Assembly: GCA_045657945.1 (NCBI GenBank)
Contig: JAZOUB010000011.1
Coordinates: 1-42,341, forward strand
Source of the DNA: HGM04593 sp045657945
GTDB taxonomy: Bacteria > Bacteroidota > Bacteroidia > Bacteroidales > Bacteroidaceae
Direction: 5' to 3'
Length of the DNA stretch: 42,341 nucleotides
In this document: positions 35,465-42,341 of the stretch, piece by piece
Layout: every line of letters starts with the position of its first letter
How positions within the stretch are numbered: position 1 is the first letter of the stretch
The notes under the pieces: generated by a model
Told to the model about the DNA's origin: nothing
Databases searched by the model: none
Seen by the model: only the letters and a program-made list of their open reading frames with translations
Made by a program: the position numbers and the translations under genes

Positions 35465-36202
35465 ATGAAAATTACAATCATACAGCAGGATATTATTTGG
35501 AAGGATGTTGAAGCCAATGTTGCTAACCTTGAACAGCTTGTTGCTAAGGCTGAGCGTGCCGATCTCTATCTCTTTCCCGAGATGTGTTCAACAGGTTTCT
35601 GTATGCAGCCACAGGGCATTGCCGAGGAGGTTGAAGGTGCAACAGTGCAGTTGATGAAGCGTCTTGCAGTGGAGTACAATGCTGCAATGGCAGTGCCGGT
35701 GATGGTGCACGAGGAGGGCAAATACTATAACCGTATGTACTTCATAACCCCTGAAGGTGTAGTGGGAAAATATGACAAGAATAACCTCTTTGAGTATAGC
35801 GGCGAGGATAAGGTGTTCACTCACGGAACAGAAACCGTAGTTTGGCAATGGCGTGGTGTGCGCTTCAGGCCTGCAATCTGTTACGACCTCCGTTTCCCTG
35901 CATTCCTTTACAACAGGGCGCAGTATGATGTCCTGCTCATTTCGGCCAATTTCCCCGATAGCCGCCTGCTTGCATGGGATACGCTAGTGCGTGCACGCGC
36001 AATAGAGAATATCTGTTATGTTGCAGCAAGCAATCGTGTGGGTGCCGATGAGTATGGAACATATATGGGTCACAGTGTTATCCTAAGCCCTTATGGACAG
36101 ACACTCGCAGCTTGCAATGACAACGAGCAGGGTAGTGCGACTGCAGAACTTGATGATGAAATGTTGCAGAAGATTAGGGTGATGCAATTGTTTAACAAAT
36201 AA
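35465..36202 (+). CDS. Nitrilase-superfamily amidohydrolase, omega-amidase-like
   Basis: A 245-residue carbon-nitrogen hydrolase. The catalytic triad is visible: E39 in YLFPEMCSTGF, K105 in KYDKNNLF and C139 in AICYDLRFP. The FPEMCSTGF and KYDKNNLF patterns are those of the YafV/Nit2 omega-amidase group, which hydrolyses 2-oxoglutaramate or 2-oxosuccinamate (repair or salvage of side products of glutamine/asparagine transamination). Substrate is inferred from the subgroup. It has a clear promoter and terminator and is a single-gene unit. Confidence 0.9.
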   Translation: MKITIIQQDIIWKDVEANVANLEQLVAKAERADLYLFPEMCSTGFCMQPQGIAEEVEGATVQLMKRLAVEYNAAMAVPVMVHEEGKYYNRMYFITPEGVVGKYDKNNLFEYSGEDKVFTHGTETVVWQWRGVRFRPAICYDLRFPAFLYNRAQYDVLLISANFPDSRLLAWDTLVRARAIENICYVAASNRVGADEYGTYMGHSVILSPYGQTLAACNDNEQGSATAELDDEMLQKIRVMQLFNK

Positions 36203-36241
36203 GATAATAGAGGCGTTTTAGTTAATCGCCTCTATTATCTT
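36201..36241. terminator. Bidirectional terminator overlapping the HSDR_N gene stop
   Basis: Perfect 15-bp stem AAGATAATAGAGGCG / CGCCTCTATTATCTT. The stop codon of the minus-strand gene (36218-36220) lies in the loop. Confidence 0.9.
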
Positions 36242-36682
36242 ATTGTATTCTGGAATTTCCTGTAGGAAAGTGAAGGTGTTCTTCTCGTAGTCCATCTTGC
36301 AACAGTAGTGCTGCAGGCCGTTGCTCACAATCAGGTAATCGACCTTCAGAATCAAATTGTAGCGCGAAATCTGTGCAAAAACCTCTTTGCTAATCTTTAC
36401 GCCAGGTGCTTTGTATTCAATGATTACACGCGGTTTCAGTGCCTTGTCATACACCACAGTGTCGCATCGGCGGTTCATGCCGTTGAGTGTTATCGCAATC
36501 TCGTTGCCCATCAGCGCCTGGGGATAGCCTTTGTATTCGAGCAGATAGTGTACAAAATGCTGGCGCACCCACTCCTCGGGCGTGAGCGCAACATAACAAC
36601 GGCGCAGAGTATCGAAAATTTGTTTCTTGCCGTCGTTCTCGGTTATTTTTGTGTCGTATGCCGGTAGGTTAAGTGCGAGCAT
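36218..36682 (-). CDS. HSDR_N-type restriction-fold protein (function unknown)
   Basis: A 154-residue protein resembling the N-terminal nuclease domain of type I restriction R subunits (HSDR_N family), common as a small stand-alone gene in Bacteroidetes. The PD-(D/E)XK site is visible as D74 in RRCDTVVYD and E89-Y-K91 in VIIEYKAP, both intact. There is no helicase or partner M/S gene nearby, so it is not a type I restriction system. I use ATG 36682 (MLALNLPAYD); the longer ORF from 36769 would overlap the divergent holA gene. Biological role unknown. Confidence 0.82.
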   Translation of the reverse strand: MLALNLPAYDTKITENDGKKQIFDTLRRCYVALTPEEWVRQHFVHYLLEYKGYPQALMGNEIAITLNGMNRRCDTVVYDKALKPRVIIEYKAPGVKISKEVFAQISRYNLILKVDYLIVSNGLQHYCCKMDYEKNTFTFLQEIPEYNKIIEAIN

Positions 36683-36717
36683 TTTATTACCTTTGTAATT
36701 CTTTTGTACTTTCTGCG

Positions 36718-36725
36718 CAAAGATA
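36718..36725 (-). promoter_or_regulatory. Candidate -7 box for HSDR_N gene
   Basis: Minus-strand TATCTTTG in the 80-nt divergent gap between this gene and holA, 35 nt before the start codon. No good -33 match. Confidence 0.45.
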
Positions 36726-36762
36726 GGCATTTTTATTGTGAATAGCGCTAAAATAAAGATAT

Positions 36763-37776
36763 ATGGCAAAATATACTTACGAATCTATAATGTCGGAACT
36801 CAAATCGGGTGTCTATCATCCTATCTATTATCTTATGGGTGAAGAGGGTTATTACACCGACAAGATAACCGATTATATAATAGAGAACTCCCTCACCGAG
36901 GTTGAGCGCGATTTCAACCTGACTGTCTTCTATGGTCTTGAGACCGACATTGACACTGTGGTCACTGCTGCCAAGCGTTTCCCTATGATGGCTGAGCGCC
37001 AGGTGATTGTCGTGCGCGAGGCACAGCTGCTGAAGAATATTGACAATCTGTTGTTCTATCTGCAGAACCCACAGCCAACAACGGTACTTGTGTTTGCACA
37101 CAAGAATGGCTCGATAGACAAGCGCAAGAAAGTCGCTACAGAACTTGAACGCAAGGGAGTGGTACTCGATTCCAAAAAGATGAAGGACGAGCAACTCCCG
37201 TCATTCATCACTGCCTGTTTGCGTGAAAAAGGTCTCACCGCTGACAACAAGTCGGTGCAGATGATGCGTGAGTCAATCGGTGCCGATCTTTCGCGTATTG
37301 CCGGCGAAATAGACAAACTGGCTATTGCATTACCTCAGGGTGCAACTGCAGTAACCCCCGAACTCATAGAGGAACACATCGGTATCAGTAAGGAGTATAA
37401 TAACTTTGAATTGCAGAATGCCCTTGTGAACAAGGATATATACAAGGCAAACAAGATTATAAACTACTTTGCCCAGAACCCTAAGAAGAACCCGATACAG
37501 ATGTCATTGGCATTGCTGTTCAGCTTCTTCTCTAATGTGATGATGAGCTACTATGCACCCGACAAGAGTGAGCGTGGCGTTGCAGAATTTTTGGGATTAC
37601 GCAGCACATGGGGTGTTGGTGATTACATAAAGGCCATGCGTAACTACAAGGCAATGCATGTAATGGAGATTCTGCACCTCATTCGCCTTGCCGATGCGCA
37701 GTCAAAGGGTGCCGAAGGTCCTCAGCTTCCCGACGGCGAAATCATGCGAGAGTTGCTGTACAAGATTCTGCATTGA
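36763..37776 (+). CDS. holA: DNA polymerase III subunit delta
   Basis: A 337-residue clamp-loader delta subunit that opens the sliding clamp. Family features are an N-terminal domain starting IYYLMGEEGYYTDKI with the degenerate P-loop position, the central VVVREAQLLKNIDNL segment, SIGADLSRIAGEIDKLA, and the C-terminal helical domain with FELQNALVNKD and the LxxAD-like RLADAQSKG. Length and domain order are normal. It is divergent from the HSDR_N gene. Confidence 0.94.
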   Translation: MAKYTYESIMSELKSGVYHPIYYLMGEEGYYTDKITDYIIENSLTEVERDFNLTVFYGLETDIDTVVTAAKRFPMMAERQVIVVREAQLLKNIDNLLFYLQNPQPTTVLVFAHKNGSIDKRKKVATELERKGVVLDSKKMKDEQLPSFITACLREKGLTADNKSVQMMRESIGADLSRIAGEIDKLAIALPQGATAVTPELIEEHIGISKEYNNFELQNALVNKDIYKANKIINYFAQNPKKNPIQMSLALLFSFFSNVMMSYYAPDKSERGVAEFLGLRSTWGVGDYIKAMRNYKAMHVMEILHLIRLADAQSKGAEGPQLPDGEIMRELLYKILH

Positions 37777-37790
37777 TGGTTGCGCGTCAT

Positions 37791-37868
37791 GTCATATCGA
37801 CCGTACGGGAGATTTCTCAATGATATGGTTTCAAGAGATCCCTCGTCGCTTTGCTCCGTCGAAATGAC
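37791..37868. repeat. Inverted-repeat intergenic element
   Basis: Arms GTCATATCGAC and GTCGAAATGAC (one mismatch) enclose GGGAGATTTCTC...AGAGATCCCTC. This is the form of the dispersed GTCATTTCGA-type palindromes found in Bacteroidales intergenic regions. A related pair of arms flanks 41634-41786. Confidence 0.6.
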
Positions 37869-37891
37869 GAAATATAAAAAATACTAAGACA

Positions 37892-38674
37892 ATGATAAAC
37901 AGAAATTTGAATGGCTCGGATATAACCTTCGAGCAAGATGGAAAACTATCTTTTGACGAAGAGGCACACCGCTACTCGCTGAACGGGGTTGAGTTCCGTT
38001 CGGTGAGCAATGTGGTTGGTATGTTCTTCAGGGAGTTCGATGCAGTGGGCATCAGCCTGAAGAAATGTTGTGGCAACGAAGTGGAGGCAGCGAAGCTGCG
38101 TGAGGTCTGGGAAAGCAAGGGCGCTATTGCTAGCCAAGCCGGAACATTCATACATAAGGAAATCGAGGACTACCTTAATGGCAAACAGACACCAGATCTC
38201 CTGTGCAATGTCAGCTACAACGGACAATATGTGAAGTTCAACGAGACGGTTGACATTTCCCGTGAGTGGAGCTATTTCAAGTCATTTGAGAGAAACACAG
38301 CCTTTCACCCGTTCCGTACAGAGTGGAGGGTGTTTGATGCCGATGCGCGCGTCGCGGGCACACTCGACTTTGTATGTTGCTGCCCCGACGGCACATATGA
38401 AATCTACGACTGGAAGCGCAGCAACAAGATTGACCCCACCGAACGCAACCAGTGGGCAAGCGGCATGAACGGTCTAGAGCACCTCACCGACACCTCATAC
38501 AGCCACTACTGCCTGCAGCAGAATCTCTACCGCTATATGCTTGAAAAGAATTATGGCATAAAGGTGAGCCGCATGAACCTTGTTGTCCTGCATCCCGAGT
38601 TACCAACCTATAGGGTGGTGCCCGTTCCACCAATGGAGAGGGAAATCAATATTATACTAAACAAGATAAAGTGA
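37892..38674 (+). CDS. RecB-like PD-(D/E)XK nuclease
   Basis: A 260-residue protein of the RecB/Cas4-like nuclease group. Seen: AGTFIHKEIEDYL with the conserved His, D159 in VAGTLDFVC, D173-W-K175 in IYDWKRS (Asp-x-Lys form), and a QQNLYRYML helix matching the QxxxY motif. The iron-sulphur cysteine pattern of Cas4 is not evident, and it lies 18 kb from the CRISPR island, so I do not call it Cas4. It probably acts in DNA repair or phage-type recombination; role unknown. Confidence 0.8.
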   Translation: MINRNLNGSDITFEQDGKLSFDEEAHRYSLNGVEFRSVSNVVGMFFREFDAVGISLKKCCGNEVEAAKLREVWESKGAIASQAGTFIHKEIEDYLNGKQTPDLLCNVSYNGQYVKFNETVDISREWSYFKSFERNTAFHPFRTEWRVFDADARVAGTLDFVCCCPDGTYEIYDWKRSNKIDPTERNQWASGMNGLEHLTDTSYSHYCLQQNLYRYMLEKNYGIKVSRMNLVVLHPELPTYRVVPVPPMEREINIILNKIK

Positions 38675-38740
38675 AATATTCTCTTTCGTTATTAGGAGCA
38701 CAGCGCATTCTTGATAAAAAGAAACAACAATAGTTTTTTA

Positions 38741-38783
38741 AACAACAACTATTTCTTTGATAAACATTGAAATAGTTGTTGTT
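38741..38783. terminator. Hairpin between convergent genes
   Basis: Perfect 15-bp stem AACAACAACTATTTC / GAAATAGTTGTTGTT with a 13-nt loop between the nuclease and SDR genes. AT-rich, so weaker as a terminator; the 3' tail has short T runs. Confidence 0.6.
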
Positions 38784-38787
38784 ATGT

Positions 38788-39798
38788 TTAAATCAGTTTA
38801 TTATCCTTAAGCCAAGCAATTTGGTCTTGAATAGTTTCGACAATTGGCCTTGTCTTATATCCCAATTCTTTTATTGCCTTACTATAATCAAACTGATTGT
38901 TTCTTTTGAGATTATAAACCGAGAAGGTGGTCATTAAAGGCATCTTGCCGGTTTTTGCAGCCTTTTTTTCCATCCTTCTGGCAATTCTTTCAGCAAGATT
39001 GATAGGAAGGAATAATTTGACAGGCTGACATCCTGTTTCCTTGACAAGAATCTTATTAAGCGTCTTGAATCTGATGACTTCGTTTCCGAGAATATATCCA
39101 TCTCCAATCTTTCCAATATCTGCCGCAGCAATACAACCAGCTGCAAGGTCACGTACATCTACAAGATTGAAAGAACCGTTGATTCCCACAGGCATCTTTC
39201 CCTTAATAATCTTGATTATAGTCGAAGTGGTCTCGCTGATGGCATAGTCATTAGGACCGAAAATACCTGTAGGATAAACTACACAGGCTTTAAGTCCTCT
39301 CTTTTTTATGGCTGTATAGACATTGTTCGTAGCCATAGCCTTACTCTTGCTATACCAGCCCTCAAGCAGATCGAGATTCACCTCTTCCACTTCTTTTATC
39401 TTCTGTCCGTGCGGAAGTTCTGGAATAGCTCCAGTTGAACTGACATATACTAATTTCTGGCATTCAGGATGCTCAAGACACATATCTACAATATTCTCAG
39501 TACCTCCAACATTGACATCAAGAACGAGTTTATTATAGTATGGGTTCACGGTAACCATGCTAGCTACATGGATACATACGGTCTTAATTCCTTCCTCAAC
39601 TGTAAAGAATGGCTCCAATGAAGCCTTGTTACAGAGATTGCCATAAAAGATTTCCACCTCTGAAGGAATATACTTTGAAGAGATATCGCCCTCAAGAACG
39701 AAAGCTCTTACCTTTTCTCCACGCTCTAAAAGTTGAGCGCATACATTCGAGCCTAAAAAACCGGCAGCACCGGTAATAAGATAAATAATTTTACTCAT
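38788..39798 (-). CDS. NAD(P)-dependent epimerase/dehydratase-like SDR
   Basis: A 336-residue extended short-chain dehydrogenase/reductase. It has an N-terminal Rossmann motif GAAGFLG (residues 10-16), LVYVSSTGAIPE, active-site Y149-x3-K153 in WYSKSKA, and VYPTGIFGPND. This is the dihydroflavonol-reductase-like branch and the substrate is unknown. A good RBS (AGAGGA) precedes the start. It is divergently transcribed from an AraC regulator 190 nt away, which may control it. Confidence 0.88.
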   Translation of the reverse strand: MSKIIYLITGAAGFLGSNVCAQLLERGEKVRAFVLEGDISSKYIPSEVEIFYGNLCNKASLEPFFTVEEGIKTVCIHVASMVTVNPYYNKLVLDVNVGGTENIVDMCLEHPECQKLVYVSSTGAIPELPHGQKIKEVEEVNLDLLEGWYSKSKAMATNNVYTAIKKRGLKACVVYPTGIFGPNDYAISETTSTIIKIIKGKMPVGINGSFNLVDVRDLAAGCIAAADIGKIGDGYILGNEVIRFKTLNKILVKETGCQPVKLFLPINLAERIARRMEKKAAKTGKMPLMTTFSVYNLKRNNQFDYSKAIKELGYKTRPIVETIQDQIAWLKDNKLI

Positions 39799-39822
39799 AA
39801 TTATCCTCTAGTTTTGTCGCTG

Positions 39823-39853
39823 CAAAGATATCTCTAAGTTAGTATTCAGTAAA
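39823..39853 (-). promoter_or_regulatory. Promoter of the SDR gene
   Basis: Minus strand: TTTA (39850-39853), 19 nt, TATCTTTG (39823-39830). The -7 box is a full match and the -33 box is one base off. The start codon is 25 nt downstream. Confidence 0.6.
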
Positions 39854-39955
39854 GGTCAAATTTACCCAACGATTGGTCTGGAATTCTATTAGATATGTTA
39901 TTTTGGTTAATTTTTCTTCAAGATTCTTCTAAAGTTCCTATAAATTTTGTCTTTA

Positions 39956-39987
39956 TTTGTTCAATTCTTCCAAACTTTGTAAATTTG
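39956..39987 (+). promoter_or_regulatory. Promoter-like element abutting the AraC gene start
   Basis: TTTG (39956-39959), 20 nt, TAAATTTG (39980-39987), a full consensus match. The -7 box ends one base before ATG 39989, so transcription from it would start at about the second ATG (39995). Confidence 0.55.
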
Positions 39988-39988
39988 A

Positions 39989-40810
39989 ATGGTTATGTTG
40001 AAGGATATAGAACTATTGGATGGTGGAAGTATCTTGAATGGACTCCGCTTTCCGCATAAGATAAATAAAGTGACTCAGATAGTAATCACAGCCGGGCAGT
40101 TCTCATGTCTGGTGGATTTTCATATATGGTCATTGAAGGCTCCTGCAGTAGCTCTTTTCCTGCCCGGTCAGGTGGTCGAGTCGATAGAACTTGATAAGGA
40201 ATTTGCCGGATTCGGCATGGCTATGAATCCTGAATTTACAGATTCGTTGAATCTGCCCGTCAGTCTGCAAGAAAGGCTCTTTATCAAGGATACGCAGTTC
40301 TATAGTGTTTCGGGAGAGGTCATTGATGTCCTTATATCTCTATACAAACAGGTTTCAAGCCTGATGAATCAGCATGACAATCCATACCGTGACGAAATAA
40401 TAAGACATCTATTTTCTGCTTATTATTTTGGCCTTGGATATTATATGCATGGTCTTCAGAGTCAGCCATCGGCTATGACGTCCCAGCAGGAGAAATGTGA
40501 GAAATTCATGTCTCTTGTAGTAGAGAATTTCAAGACTCAGAGAGATATAGGTTTTTATGCAGACAAACTTTGCATGACAAGCAAATATCTATCTACTTTG
40601 CTTAAGCAGGAAACCGGCATGACTGCTCTTGATTGGATAGAAAAGCATGTGGTACTATATGCCAAGAGCTGTCTTTCATCAACATCTATGACTATACAGG
40701 AAATTAGTGACGAACTGAATTTTCCATCACAGTCTGTATTTGGAAAATATTTCAAAAGGGTTGAAGGTGTCTCTCCAAAAGCATACCGCCACTCCTTGTT
40801 GAAAAACTGA
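39989..40810 (+). CDS. AraC-family transcriptional regulator
   Basis: A 273-residue regulator. The N-terminal ~165 residues look like a cupin-type sensing domain (VTQIVITAGQFSCLVDFHI...). The C-terminal ~100 residues are the double helix-turn-helix: DIGFYADKLCMTSKYLSTLL (first HTH), then TIQEISDELNFPSQSVFGKY and GVSPKAYR (second HTH). The start is ATG 39989 or ATG 39995 (MVM...). Divergence from the SDR gene makes that its most likely target. Confidence 0.92.
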   Translation: MVMLKDIELLDGGSILNGLRFPHKINKVTQIVITAGQFSCLVDFHIWSLKAPAVALFLPGQVVESIELDKEFAGFGMAMNPEFTDSLNLPVSLQERLFIKDTQFYSVSGEVIDVLISLYKQVSSLMNQHDNPYRDEIIRHLFSAYYFGLGYYMHGLQSQPSAMTSQQEKCEKFMSLVVENFKTQRDIGFYADKLCMTSKYLSTLLKQETGMTALDWIEKHVVLYAKSCLSSTSMTIQEISDELNFPSQSVFGKYFKRVEGVSPKAYRHSLLKN

Positions 40811-40818
40811 CGGTAATG

Positions 40819-41229
40819 TTATATAATCTCAGCAATGAGATGCCCCGAAGAGTGCTCATAGCAACAGCTGTCTTTGATTACTGTTTTCATGAATGGATGT
40901 CTGAAATGCAGATAATCCTCAATTAGGTTGTTAATGAATGCTGTGATGTCTTCGCTGCTACACATATCCTCCTTGTACTCAACCGTAATTTTATTCTTCC
41001 AATATGAGACCACAACCATATTCCTAGGCTCTCTCGTACTTGTTCTATTGCCGGAATAGTTCATGACCGGAGGAGGTGAAACAACATTGTCAATAGTCAT
41101 CACCTTTCCTTTGACTTCAAGCACCCTTTTATTCAGGAATGGCATTCTAACGAATGTCAGCCTCAATCCATACATCAAGCAGACATGATGAAGCGGTTCT
41201 TCAAATATCACACTCTTTGTAGCCATCAT
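40819..41229 (-). CDS. Hypothetical protein, unknown function
   Basis: A 136-residue protein that I do not recognise. It starts with a double Met (41229 or 41226), has a central FLNKRVLEVKGKVMTIDNVV segment and a polar C-terminus with several Cys and His (SCCYEHSSGHL). No signal peptide or membrane segment is evident. It lies 75 nt downstream of the small repeat protein on the same strand and ends convergently 8 nt from the AraC gene, so both minus genes may form one transcript. A 20-codon ORF (MKKFMRILG...) ends across its start codon and might couple translation. Confidence 0.55.
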   Translation of the reverse strand: MMATKSVIFEEPLHHVCLMYGLRLTFVRMPFLNKRVLEVKGKVMTIDNVVSPPPVMNYSGNRTSTREPRNMVVVSYWKNKITVEYKEDMCSSEDITAFINNLIEDYLHFRHPFMKTVIKDSCCYEHSSGHLIAEII

Positions 41230-41304
41230 TGCTTGCTGTTCTTGGCTGTCATAAGGGCGGGAATCCCCAAGATTCTCATAAACTTTTTCATATTTTTTGT
41301 GCTG

Positions 41305-41490
41305 TTATTTTTCAGTTTCGTCTTTTTCTTCAAGGAATTTATCAACGAATTTGTCCTCTATTTTCCGGTATGTGCCCACGACAGCATCCTCAATCTTCTG
41401 ATAAGTTCCTACTACTGTCTCCTCTATCTTCTGGTATGCACCGACTACGGTATCTTCAATCTTTGTCTTCTTTGGTTTTAGTGTTGCCAT
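41305..41490 (-). CDS. Small protein built of 11-residue repeats
   Basis: A 61-residue, highly charged protein made of about four tandem 11-residue units with consensus IEDxVVGxYxK (IEDTVVGAYQK, IEETVVGTYQK, IEDAVVGTYRK, IEDKFVDKFLE), ending in an acidic tail. Hendecad repeats of this sort usually form long amphipathic helices that bind a membrane surface or a partner. No signal peptide. The strong periodicity argues that it is a real gene. Function unknown. Confidence 0.7.
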   Translation of the reverse strand: MATLKPKKTKIEDTVVGAYQKIEETVVGTYQKIEDAVVGTYRKIEDKFVDKFLEEKDETEK

Positions 41491-42021
41491 AATTAATTTG
41501 TGTTAGAATGTATAGTTACTGCGAGTTTTATATTGTGTGCAAAAAATGGCTAAAAATCTTTTCATCTTTTTACTACTTAAATTTTAGCAACAATATAGCA
41601 GCTGACCCGCAATTCATTTATTTCGCGAACTTGTCATCCTGAATAAAAGTGAAGAATCTCAAACCGCGTTTTAAATAGATGCACTGTCTACGCGATTTTG
41701 CAAACACTCGTTGTAAAAACTCAAGTAAACTTGGTTTTAACTCGTTCAATTGCAAAATTCGACTTCGCTCAGCATGACATTTAAACGTTGGGTCAACATC
41801 TATATTATTACTTTAATTTTACGCTTGCAAAGGTATGGCAAGAGAATGAGAATGATTTTTCAGAAAAACCGATAAATTGGTAAGATTTGCCGAAATTGTT
41901 ATGTTGCCAATTACCTGTCCTTTAACAGTTTAGAAAGTTAAACCAATCCAATGGAAAAACTGCCCAATTTTGCAGAACTTATGCTTGAGAATATATAATA
42001 GTATATATGGAAACCAAACAA
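41491..42021. other. Gene-free region with nested inverted repeats
   Basis: Contains an element bounded by TGTCATCCTGA (from 41634) and TCAGCATGACA (to ~41787). Inside are ATTTTGCAA / TTGCAAAAT arms and, at the centre, the 40-nt repeat copy B. The rest (41491-41633 and 41790-42021) is AT-rich without a visible gene. Confidence 0.6.
41705..41744 (-). repeat. 40-nt dispersed repeat, copy B
   Basis: The reverse complement matches 21471-21510 with about two mismatches. It lies at the centre of the nested inverted-repeat element. Confidence 0.8.
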
Positions 42022-42058
42022 AAGTGAGTTCCAAAGTCTTCAAACCTTGGGACTCACT
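42022..42058 (-). terminator. Terminator of htpG
   Basis: Read on the minus strand: AAGTGAGTCCCAAG pairs with CTTTGGAACTCACTT (G-T pair tolerated), followed by TTTGTTT. It lies 20 nt after the htpG stop. Confidence 0.85.
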
Positions 42059-42077
42059 TCAATATTTTCTATTTTAC

Positions 42078-42341
42078 TTACTTCATCAGCTCAATGCTGC
42101 GCTTTACAAAGTTGTTCAACGCCTCGCCTGTGAGCATGTTGTTCTGCAACAGGGTGATGTCGATGAGCTGCTTCACGGTGTTGTCACCGGCTGCATACTG
42201 TGCAAGGACGCCTTCCTTCTCGCTTTTTGTTGCTGTAATCTCCTTCTCAATCTCGAAGAGTTCGTCCTTTTCGCTCTGTGGAATATCCTCGCTCTTCTTG
42301 CCGGTGCGTGCATCGTAGAGTGCTTTGCGACGGCTCTCGAG
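42078..42341 (-). CDS. htpG: Chaperone HtpG (Hsp90), C-terminal fragment (cut by window edge)
   Basis: The last 87 codons of an Hsp90-family chaperone, read on the minus strand to TAA at 42078-42080. The family-typical C-terminus is visible: QLIDITLLQNNMLTGEALNNFVKRSIELM, where the LLxxNMLxGEALNNFVKRS region is the dimerisation helix pair. Upstream in the frame is KSEDIPQSEKDELFEIEKEI. The 5' part lies beyond the window, and a terminator follows. Confidence 0.93.
   Translation of the reverse strand, partial: LESRRKALYDARTGKKSEDIPQSEKDELFEIEKEITATKSEKEGVLAQYAAGDNTVKQLIDITLLQNNMLTGEALNNFVKRSIELMK

Noticed and set aside
36218..36682. HSDR_N protein as part of a restriction-modification system
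   Set aside because: No helicase motor, methylase or specificity gene lies nearby.
37892..38674. RecB-like nuclease as a Cas4
   Set aside because: The Cas4 iron-sulphur cysteine pattern is not evident, and it is 18 kb from the CRISPR island with unrelated neighbours.
41185..41492. Two + strand ORFs of 98 and 87 codons
   Set aside because: They are shadows of the minus-strand 11-residue repeat gene, which has the clearer protein pattern.

Overview
The window looks like chromosomal DNA from a gut- or oral-type Bacteroidales bacterium (Bacteroidaceae/Prevotellaceae-like; I cannot name the species). Reasons: Bacteroidetes-type promoters (TTTG, about 19-20 nt, TAnnTTTG) in front of several genes, secreted and lipoprotein glycosidases (GH35, GH20), a Bacteroidetes-style C-terminal sorting tail on the GH20 enzyme, DUF5715- and BT4734/VirE_N-type domains, and intergenic hairpin repeats of the kind scattered through these genomes.

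Layout: the 3' end of a glyceraldehyde-3-phosphate dehydrogenase gene (1-437) and a GH35 beta-galactosidase lipoprotein (736-3078) precede a large type III-A CRISPR-Cas island (about 3315-20246). The island has two arrays in the same orientation, each behind a nearly identical leader of about 120 nt. Array 1 (3438-4610) lies upstream of cas6 and array 2 (19416-20246) downstream of cas2. Between them, all on the + strand and mostly overlapping or a few bases apart, are cas6, cas10, csm2, csm3, csm4, csm5, an AAA/DUF4143 ATPase, a Card1/Can2-like CARF-nuclease, a large CARF-HEPN RNase with an extra C-terminal domain, a RecD-like helicase, cas1, a BT4734/VirE_N-type primase-polymerase-like gene, and a cas2 with an N-terminal extension. 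After the island come a LOG-like Rossmann protein (20348-21478), about 1.1 kb of hairpin-rich non-coding DNA, a GH20 hexosaminidase (minus), a DUF5715 lipoprotein, a carboxyltransferase/biotin-carboxylase-partner-like protein (minus), three tandem 559-residue acyl-CoA synthetase paralogues, a nitrilase-family amidase, an HSDR_N-type protein, holA, a RecB-like nuclease, an SDR oxidoreductase divergent from an AraC regulator, two small genes of unknown function, and the 3' end of htpG.

How the island should work: Cas6 cuts pre-crRNA 8 nt before each spacer. Cas10-Csm2-5 binds target RNA, Csm3 cuts it, and the intact Cas10 GGDD palm makes cyclic oligoadenylate. That messenger would switch on the two CARF effectors. 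RecD-like helicase, Cas1, the primase-polymerase-like protein and Cas2 form a compact adaptation block. Nearly all spacers are pyrimidine-rich on the transcribed strand, and their reverse complements read as plausible coding sequence, so the crRNAs look antisense to mRNA.

The most unusual observations are: an 87-nt imperfectly palindromic element inserted four times into CRISPR repeats of array 1, always at the expected Cas6 cut site; the helicase-Cas1-polymerase-Cas2 block; a small extra domain, possibly a ring nuclease, at the end of the CARF-HEPN effector; and duplicated leaders in front of arrays with different repeat variants.
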